This document shows positions 1 to 4,805 of a stretch of 7,529 bases of DNA, piece by piece. The DNA is from RYN-431 sp036388295 (lineage in GTDB: Bacteria > Planctomycetota > Phycisphaerae > Tepidisphaerales > Tepidisphaeraceae), in NCBI GenBank assembly GCA_036388295.1, contig DASVSC010000172.1:1-7529 (forward strand), given 5' to 3'. Every line of letters starts with the position of its first letter. Position 1 is the first letter of the stretch. Below the pieces are notes generated by a model. The model was not told the DNA's origin and did not search any database. It saw only the letters and a program-made list of their open reading frames with translations. The translations under genes were made by a program, and so were the position numbers.

Positions 1-87
1 TCATGACACGAGGATGGGGGGTATCGTTCGGCATCGCGGCGTCTTACGATTATCGGCGATCGGACGGCGGAATGTTACCGTTCGTGT

Positions 88-91
88 GGAG
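88..91 (+). promoter_or_regulatory. Ribosome binding site deciding the isomerase start
   Basis: GGAG is 6 bases before the ATG at 98, which is good Shine-Dalgarno spacing. The alternative ATG at 14 has AGG directly against it, too close to work well. This supports the shorter protein. Confidence 0.65.
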
Positions 92-97
92 CAAAAC

Positions 98-916
98 ATG
101 GCGGACCTGAAAAACTGTGCGATCCACACCCTCACCACAAAGGCATGGTCCCTCGCCCAGTGCTGCGAACACTACGCCAACGCGGGTTTCGGCGGCGTGA
201 GCGTGTGGCGAAACGCCCTTGAAGGCATGCCGCTGGACGCCGCCGCCCGGGTCGTCCGCGGCAGCGGCCTGAGGGTGCCGGCGCTGGTGCGCGGTGGGTT
301 CTTCGTCGCGACCGATAAAGCCAAGCGCCAGGCGGCGGCGGACGAGAACAAGCAGTGCGTCGACGAAGCGGCCGCCATTGGGGCGGAGATGGTCGTGCTG
401 GTCGTCGGCGCGGAGCCGGGCGTGCCGTTGCCGGAAGCCCGCCGCCACGTTCACGACGGTTTGGCCACGCTGCTGCCGTACGCCGAGGCGAACCGGGTGA
501 AGCTGGCGATCGAGCCGTTGCACCCGATGTACGCCGCGGATCGCAGTTGCGTGAACCGGATGGCCGAGGCGCGCAAGCTGTGCGAAGCACTTAAAAGCCC
601 ATGGCTCGGCATTGCCGCCGACGTGTACCACATCTGGTGGGACCCGGATTTGAAGCAGGAGATCACCCTGGCCGGCCAGCAGGGGACGCTGTTCGGCTTT
701 CACGTCTGCGACTGGCGACTCCCAACCCGCGACGTGCTGAACGACCGCGGCCTGATGGGCGAGGGATGCATCGACATCCCCACCATCCGCGATTGGGTGG
801 AAACTGCCGGCTTTACTGGGCTGAATGAAGTCGAGATTTTCTCGACCGAAAAGTGGGCATTGGACCCGGCCGTTTACCTGCAACAAATCGCCGTCGCGTG
901 CCGGCAGCATGTGTGA
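98..916 (+). CDS. Sugar phosphate isomerase/epimerase-like TIM-barrel protein
   Basis: This 272-residue protein looks like a cytoplasmic member of the xylose isomerase-like TIM-barrel superfamily (AP endonuclease 2 fold), which isomerises or epimerises sugars and cyclitols using a divalent metal. The expected metal and catalytic positions are visible at the ends of successive strands: E139 and H142 (IEPLHP), D175 and H178 (ADVYHIWW), H202 and D205 (FHVCDWR), and E244/E246 (NEVEIF). The length is normal for the family. I chose the ATG at 98 because GGAG lies 6 bases upstream and the family-like sequence begins there. The in-frame ATG at 14 would add 28 residues that resemble nothing in the family. 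The substrate cannot be read from the sequence. Homologues often accompany Gfo/Idh-type oxidoreductases, but none is in this window. The gene converges on the transporter at 1030-1944. I am confident of the fold and not of the reaction. Confidence 0.88.
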   Translation: MADLKNCAIHTLTTKAWSLAQCCEHYANAGFGGVSVWRNALEGMPLDAAARVVRGSGLRVPALVRGGFFVATDKAKRQAAADENKQCVDEAAAIGAEMVVLVVGAEPGVPLPEARRHVHDGLATLLPYAEANRVKLAIEPLHPMYAADRSCVNRMAEARKLCEALKSPWLGIAADVYHIWWDPDLKQEITLAGQQGTLFGFHVCDWRLPTRDVLNDRGLMGEGCIDIPTIRDWVETAGFTGLNEVEIFSTEKWALDPAVYLQQIAVACRQHV

Positions 917-927
917 GACGGTAGAGA

Positions 928-1019
928 GATTTAGCCGCAAATGGACGCAGATGAACGCAGATAAAGCCAGAGATGGTTTTTCTTATCTGCGTTCATCTGC
1001 GTCCATCTGCGGCTAAATC
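928..1019. repeat. Long palindrome with 37-bp arms, possible bidirectional terminator
   Basis: The arms 928-964 and 983-1019 are reverse complements with a single mismatch (A940 against C1007), around an 18-base loop (965-982). Each arm is built from a roughly 10-base unit, GGACGCAGAT followed by GAACGCAGAT, ending in the conserved edge GATTTAGCCGC. The element fills most of the 113-bp gap between two convergent genes, so transcripts from either side would form a very stable hairpin. It could stop transcription from both sides, although no clear T-run follows the stem. I recognise this kind of sequence as a recurrent intergenic repeat in planctomycete and verrucomicrobial genomes, so it is more likely a dispersed element than a locus-specific regulator. 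The palindrome is directly visible; its role is inferred. Confidence 0.85.
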
Positions 1020-1029
1020 GTTTTCCGCT

Positions 1030-1944
1030 TCAAGTCAGACAAAGAATCACCACACCGCCCACCGCCACCATCGCCCCGGCCGCCGCGCGCCAGGTGACGC
1101 GTTCGTGCTTCTGGAACATCGCTACTGGCAGAAGCAAGACGGGAATGGTCGCGAGAATCGTCTGCGTCACGCCGCTGGGCAAGCGCTGCAGCGAGGCGAG
1201 GAACAGCGTCACGCCCAGCACCGGCCCGGCCAATGCGCCTAAGCCCAGCAGCGTCATCGCCCTGGCGTCACGCACGCCCGCGATGACGTCCCGCGTGCGG
1301 CCGGACAGCGGGACCAACACAACGAAACCGGCCACGCCCGCCAGCACGCGGATGAACGTCGCCGCCATCGGATCGAACTGGCCGCCGCCCGGCAGCGTCA
1401 TGCCGACCGCCGCGGACGCCGCGCCGAGTGGCTGCATGACGGCCGCGACGAGCGCGAGAACGATCCCGATGCGGCGCTCACGGGCAGTGTGCACCGCTTC
1501 GTCGTTCGGCCGTTCGGCGATGACCCAGACCACGCCGATCAGTGTCACCGCCATGCCGACGCCTTGCAGCAGTGTCGGCGAACGCCGCAGCACGAACGCG
1601 TCCAGCACGGCCGCGAAGACCGGCGCTAGCGCCAACACCAGCGTGCTGCGGCGAGCGCCGATCAGCACGTAAGCCCTGAACAAGCACAAATCACAGACGA
1701 AGAAGCCGAGCCCGCCGCTGACCAGCAGCCACGCCCACGTGTGCCCCGACGCATCACCCGGCCAAACCAGGCCGCGGCGGAGATAACACAATCCGCCCAA
1801 CAACACCGCGGCAATCGAAAGCCGCAGCAGATTGACGACCAACGACCCGACGCGCCGCCCGGCCGCTTCGAAGCAGACCGCGCTGCACGCCCAGAGCAAC
1901 GCGGTCGCGATCGCAAAGAGTTGGCCGAGGGCCTGTTCGGGCAT
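1030..1944 (-). CDS. EamA/DMT-family membrane transporter
   Basis: This 304-residue integral membrane protein has two EamA repeats (about residues 8-143 and 160-303). Ten hydrophobic segments are visible, near 6-26, 33-54, 69-89, 99-119, 126-143, 158-178, 193-213, 230-250, 258-276 and 285-303, which is the normal topology and length for drug/metabolite transporters that export or import small metabolites. The segment ALAPVFAAVLDAF at the end of the fourth helix matches the usual repeat signature, and the second repeat has the equivalent TIPVLLLPVAMF. The substrate cannot be predicted. I start it at 1944 because TM1 begins directly after that methionine. The frame stays open to 2082, but that 46-residue extension is translated from a hairpin repeat. 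There is no Shine-Dalgarno sequence before 1944; a TACACT box lies 9 bases upstream instead. It converges on the isomerase gene across a large palindrome. Confidence 0.88.
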   Translation of the reverse strand: MPEQALGQLFAIATALLWACSAVCFEAAGRRVGSLVVNLLRLSIAAVLLGGLCYLRRGLVWPGDASGHTWAWLLVSGGLGFFVCDLCLFRAYVLIGARRSTLVLALAPVFAAVLDAFVLRRSPTLLQGVGMAVTLIGVVWVIAERPNDEAVHTARERRIGIVLALVAAVMQPLGAASAAVGMTLPGGGQFDPMAATFIRVLAGVAGFVVLVPLSGRTRDVIAGVRDARAMTLLGLGALAGPVLGVTLFLASLQRLPSGVTQTILATIPVLLLPVAMFQKHERVTWRAAAGAMVAVGGVVILCLT

Positions 1945-1953
1945 GGGGGCGCG

Positions 1954-1959
1954 AGTGTA
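1954..1959 (-). promoter_or_regulatory. Candidate -10 box of the transporter gene, leaderless type
   Basis: On the minus strand TACACT (TANNNT form) ends 9 bases before the ATG at 1944. Transcription would start about two bases before the start codon. No -35 hexamer is convincing, and no purine-rich ribosome site exists between this box and the ATG. The call rests on pattern and spacing only. Confidence 0.35.
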
Positions 1960-1994
1960 AGCGGAAAGACGCGTTTGCCGTTCGCGGCGGCCGC

Positions 1995-2100
1995 TCTGGT
2001 TCCCCCTCCCTTTGAGGGAGGGGGTTAGGGGGAGGGTCTGCGGCCGCCGCGCACCTTGACGGTCGCAGAAACCCTCCCTCAAGGGAAGGGGGAGCAGAAG
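1995..2100. repeat. GC-rich interspersed repeat made of two inverted hairpins
   Basis: This is a mosaic of two related hairpin units in opposite orientation. The first has a perfect 9-bp stem (2002-2010 with 2016-2024, loop TTTGA), followed by TTAGGGGGAGGG. The second (about 2072-2090) is a degenerate inverted copy: its reverse complement, CCCTTGAGGGAGGG flanked by CTCCCC, aligns with the first unit. The outer ends are TCTGGTTCCC and GGGAGCAGAAG, the latter being the inverse of CTTCTGCTCCC, so the element has imperfect terminal inverted repeats. The arrangement resembles REP/BIME elements. It sits between the pilin-like gene and the transporter, both on the minus strand, and makes up much of the open frame upstream of the transporter's real start. 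Confidence 0.7.
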
Positions 2101-2122
2101 CTGCCTTGGTGGACTAACAGTC

Positions 2123-3043
2123 TTAGGGCCGCGGAATCTTCAGATCCCATGCCGGCAGAATCACGCTGTCATCCGGCCCGTCGGGCGGGCCGACGATGCC
2201 GACGGGCTGCTCGGGCGGATTAGTCGGGTTGGTCGTGGCCGGTGTGGTCGTAGCGGGGGTGTTCAGGGTGGGCTGGGACGCCGGAATGGTCGTGGACGGG
2301 GCGTTGAAGCCGTAAATGTTGTCCTGCCCCGCGCCGGCCCAGACGCTGGCCGACCAGTCGACGTGGCCGTCGGCGTAGAGCACGTTCTGGCCGTCGTAGT
2401 CGTGGTTGGGACTGTTGGCCTTCCGCTGGTCGACTCCCGACGCGTTGAAGGTGACCGTCGTCACCGCCGGCACGCCGGGATTGAAATCGGCCAGAATCGC
2501 GGTGTCGGGGCTCATGGTGTCGGCCCAAATGAAGCCGGCCTTCTCGGCGGCTTCGGTCGGGTACGGGTTCTGCATGCCGTAGCTCAGGTGGGATTGCGAC
2601 GGGAAGTTGCTGAACGATTGAATCGTCTTGCCGGCCGGAATGGGGAAGGGGGTGCCGTTCCTGTCCTCCGGGCAGAGAAACACGCCAGTGGTAATTTCCT
2701 GCGTGCGCAGGATCAAGAACATCGCGGCCGTCACGTCATTCGGCAACGGGCCGCCGGCCGCGAATGGATTGGCCGCGTTCGGGTTCGTGTAGGCCGTCGG
2801 GAAATCGGCGGTGGCCCGGTCGTGGACCGTCCGCGGGAACGCGTTCGTCCGCGTCTCTCCGACGGCGTACATCTTCATGGCCAAACCGATCATCCGAAGG
2901 TTAGCAGCGCATTTAATACGATCCGCCGGCCAACCACGACTTGTTCTACGAACAGCTAAGAAGTAGATCAATATCGCAAGCAGAATGCCAACACACACAA
3001 TCAATTCGAGAACTGAAAACGCACGGGCATTGCGGCGAGCCAT
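2123..3043 (-). CDS. Prepilin-type N-terminal domain protein with H-X-DG motif (type II secretion/pseudopilin-like)
   Basis: This 306-residue protein has a type IV prepilin-like leader: a short basic MARRNARA, then FSVLELIV and a hydrophobic helix to about residue 31. Prepilin peptidase would cut between A8 and F9, leaving the conserved Glu at mature position 5 (E13). The -1 residue is Ala instead of the usual Gly. After the helix comes CAANLRMIGLAMKMYA (45-60), typical of planctomycete pseudopilin-like proteins, then a CPED segment (C124) and NHDYDGQNVLYADGHV (213-228), a variant of the H-X9-DG processing-associated motif with ten residues between H214 and D225. The tail from about 247 is rich in Thr, Pro and Asn and probably disordered. 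Such proteins occur in many copies per planctomycete genome; their exact role in secretion or surface display is unsettled. The start is supported by AGGAG 6 bases upstream. Confidence 0.85.
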   Translation of the reverse strand: MARRNARAFSVLELIVCVGILLAILIYFLAVRRTSRGWPADRIKCAANLRMIGLAMKMYAVGETRTNAFPRTVHDRATADFPTAYTNPNAANPFAAGGPLPNDVTAAMFLILRTQEITTGVFLCPEDRNGTPFPIPAGKTIQSFSNFPSQSHLSYGMQNPYPTEAAEKAGFIWADTMSPDTAILADFNPGVPAVTTVTFNASGVDQRKANSPNHDYDGQNVLYADGHVDWSASVWAGAGQDNIYGFNAPSTTIPASQPTLNTPATTTPATTNPTNPPEQPVGIVGPPDGPDDSVILPAWDLKIPRP

Positions 3044-3049
3044 GGCAAG

Positions 3050-3054
3050 CTCCT
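3050..3054 (-). promoter_or_regulatory. Shine-Dalgarno of the pilin-like gene
   Basis: AGGAG on the minus strand is 6 bases before the ATG at 3043. It is the strongest ribosome binding site in the window and fixes the start so that the prepilin leader is complete. Confidence 0.75.
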
Positions 3055-3088
3055 ATCCGGTGGCAAAGCCATCGAAGTGGCACGCTCG

Positions 3089-3094
3089 ATAGTA
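3089..3094 (-). promoter_or_regulatory. Candidate -10 box of the pilin-like gene
   Basis: TACTAT on the minus strand lies 45 bases before the ATG at 3043, giving a predicted leader of roughly 40 bases that contains the Shine-Dalgarno sequence. No good -35 hexamer was found at 16-18 bases upstream. Weak support from pattern only. Confidence 0.25.
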
Positions 3095-3143
3095 CCTCAA
3101 GCGGACGAGAAACAGCGAAGCATAATCGCGTGCCGGTGCGGCG

Positions 3144-3186
3144 TCTGGCTCCCTCTCCCCGGCCGTACCGGGAGAGGGAGCAGAAG
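3144..3186. repeat. GC-rich hairpin repeat related to the element at 1995-2100
   Basis: A perfect 12-bp stem (3148-3159 with 3170-3181) closes a 10-base loop (CGGCCGTACC). The ends TCTGGCTCCC and GGGAGCAGAAG match those of the repeat at 1995-2100, so the two belong to one family, this one being a single hairpin unit. It lies between the end of lpdA and the start of the pilin-like gene, both minus-strand. The hairpin could slow or stop transcripts leaving lpdA, but no T-run follows it in that direction. Confidence 0.7.
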
Positions 3187-3216
3187 AGCGTCACGACGCA
3201 CTCGTGGCGTAAGGCC

Positions 3217-4623
3217 TTAGCTATGAATCTGCATCTTATCCACCGCCATCGCCGCTTCTTTGAGCGCTTCGGGCAGCGTCGGGTGGGCGTGGAAGGCGCG
3301 GGCGAGGTCTTCGGCCGATCCGTGGAACTCCATCGCCAGGGTGGCTTCGGCGATCATGTCGCTGGCGTGGGCGGCGAAGATGTGGACGCCGAGCAGGCGG
3401 TCGGTCTTCGCGTCGGCGAGGACTTTGACGAAGCCTTCGGTTTCGTCCATGCCGCGCGCGCGGCCGTTGGCGGCCATGTTGAACTTGCCGACTTTGTACG
3501 CGGTGTTGCTGGCCTTGAGCTGCTGCTCGGTCGCGCCGACGCTGGCGAGTTCCGGGTGCGTGTAGACGACGCCGGGGCAATTGGCGTAGTTCACGTGACC
3601 CGGCTTGCCCGCCAAAATCTCGGCGACGGCGACGCCTTCTTCCTCGGCCTTGTGGGCCAGCATGATGCCGCCGATGACGTCGCCGATGGCGTAGACGCCG
3701 TCGACGTTCGTCTTAAAGTGCGCGTCGGCCAGGACAAAGCCTTTGGCATCCAGCTTCACGCCGACCTTGTCCAGGCCAAGCCCGTCCACGATCGGCCGAC
3801 GGCCGACGCAGACGAGCACTTTGTCGGCTGCTTCGACGCCGGTTTGCGAACCGTCTTTGCTCTTCCAGCGCAGCTCGATCTTGCCGCCGCCGATCGTCGC
3901 ACCCTCGGCGATCGTGTTGAACTTGAACGTGATCCCCTGCTTCTCGAGCGAACGCTGCAGCGCGGCCGCCATGTCGCGGTCGCTGGCGGGGAGAATGCCG
4001 TCGAGGAACTCGACGACGAGGACTTCCGCGCCGAGGCGGCTCCAGACGCTGCCCATTTCGACGCCGATGTAACCGCCGCCGACAATGATCAGCTTCTTCG
4101 GCACTTCGCTGAGCGACAACGCTTCGGTGGACGACAAAATATTCACGCCGTCGAACGGCAGGGCGGGCACCTGCGACGGGGCGCTGCCGGTGGCGATGAT
4201 GATGTTTTTCGTCTGGTACGACTGCATGGAGCCGTCAGCGGCGGTTACTTGGACCGTGCCGGGCGAGGTGATCGCGCCGGTGCCCTTCAGGTGTTCGACT
4301 TTGTTCTTCTTGAACAGCATGCCGACGCCGCCGGTGAGGCCTTTGACGACGTCGTTCTTGCGGGCCAGCATTTTGCCGAGGTCGAGCGTGACGTTGCCGA
4401 CGCCGATGCCGTGCTTGTCCAGGCCGTTCTTGAGCGTGTAGTAGCGTTCGGACGAATCGAGCAGGGCCTTGCTGGGAATGCAGCCGATGTTCAGGCAGGT
4501 GCCGCCGAGGAACTCACGCTCCACGCAGGCGGTTTTGAGGCCGAGCTGGGCGGCCCGGATGGCGGCCACGTAGCCGCCGGGGCCGGCGCCGATCACGATT
4601 ACGTCGAAAGTCTGTTCGCTCAT
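3217..4623 (-). CDS. lpdA: Dihydrolipoyl dehydrogenase (E3)
   Basis: This 468-residue flavoprotein reoxidises the dihydrolipoyl groups of 2-oxoacid dehydrogenase and glycine cleavage complexes, passing electrons through FAD to NAD+ in the cytoplasm. The family marks are complete and in order: the FAD-binding GAGPGG (12-17), the redox disulfide C43/C48 in GGTCLNIGCIPSK, the NAD-binding GGGYIG (182-187) with E205 at the end of the second strand (favouring NAD over NADP), the second FAD motif YAIGD (311-315), and the dimer-interface active site HAHPTLPE with H447 and E452. The length is standard and nothing is missing. The E1 and E2 partners are not in the window, so which complex it serves is unknown. 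The start at 4623 lies six residues before the FAD-binding strand. It has no Shine-Dalgarno sequence, but a TACAAT box lies 10 bases upstream. Confidence 0.97.
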   Translation of the reverse strand: MSEQTFDVIVIGAGPGGYVAAIRAAQLGLKTACVEREFLGGTCLNIGCIPSKALLDSSERYYTLKNGLDKHGIGVGNVTLDLGKMLARKNDVVKGLTGGVGMLFKKNKVEHLKGTGAITSPGTVQVTAADGSMQSYQTKNIIIATGSAPSQVPALPFDGVNILSSTEALSLSEVPKKLIIVGGGYIGVEMGSVWSRLGAEVLVVEFLDGILPASDRDMAAALQRSLEKQGITFKFNTIAEGATIGGGKIELRWKSKDGSQTGVEAADKVLVCVGRRPIVDGLGLDKVGVKLDAKGFVLADAHFKTNVDGVYAIGDVIGGIMLAHKAEEEGVAVAEILAGKPGHVNYANCPGVVYTHPELASVGATEQQLKASNTAYKVGKFNMAANGRARGMDETEGFVKVLADAKTDRLLGVHIFAAHASDMIAEATLAMEFHGSAEDLARAFHAHPTLPEALKEAAMAVDKMQIHS

Positions 4624-4633
4624 AGGGGTCTTG

Positions 4634-4639
4634 ATTGTA
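4634..4639 (-). promoter_or_regulatory. Candidate -10 box of lpdA, leaderless type
   Basis: TACAAT on the minus strand, one base from the TATAAT consensus, ends 10 bases before the ATG at 4623. The transcript would begin about three bases before the start codon, leaving no room for a ribosome site; the intervening bases (CAAGACCCCT) contain none. No -35 hexamer is convincing at 17 bases. Confidence 0.4.
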
Positions 4640-4793
4640 GGACGCGCCGACGGCCGACGCGAGCGGCACAGACGTCAATGGCGTCAGGCTTTCCCCACCT
4701 TGCGGCCGCCGGCGCGTTCGATGCGTGCGAAGTTGTCGCACCCGGCCATCCTGGGCGGACGGCATGGCATAGCTTGTTCACGTCTCGAATCCC

Positions 4794-4797
4794 GGAG
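4794..4797 (+). promoter_or_regulatory. Shine-Dalgarno of the protease gene
   Basis: GGAG is 8 bases before the ATG at 4806, which supports this start. The LEPR-XLL-like motif then falls at residues 10-20, where it is expected. Confidence 0.65.
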
Positions 4798-4805
4798 CCT
4801 TTTCG

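Noticed and set aside
1..13. Possible end of an upstream plus-strand gene (TGA at 4-6) or start of a minus-strand gene (ATG at 4-2)
   Set aside because: Only a few bases are available, with no ribosome site or coding signal to support either reading.
14..97. Longer isomerase start at 14
   Set aside because: The extra 28 residues are basic and unlike the family, and the ATG at 98 has a better-spaced GGAG.
50..940. Minus-strand open frame of 296 codons opposite the isomerase gene
   Set aside because: The plus-strand frame carries all metal-binding motifs of a known family. The antisense translation is Arg/His/Gln/Val-rich and matches nothing.
928..1019. CRISPR-like array
   Set aside because: The short repeated unit forms one palindrome without regularly spaced unique spacers, and there are no cas genes.
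1945..2082. N-terminal extension of the transporter to an ATG at 2082
   Set aside because: These 46 residues are translated from the hairpin repeat at 1995-2100 and are polar and repeat-derived. TM1 starts right after the methionine at 1944.
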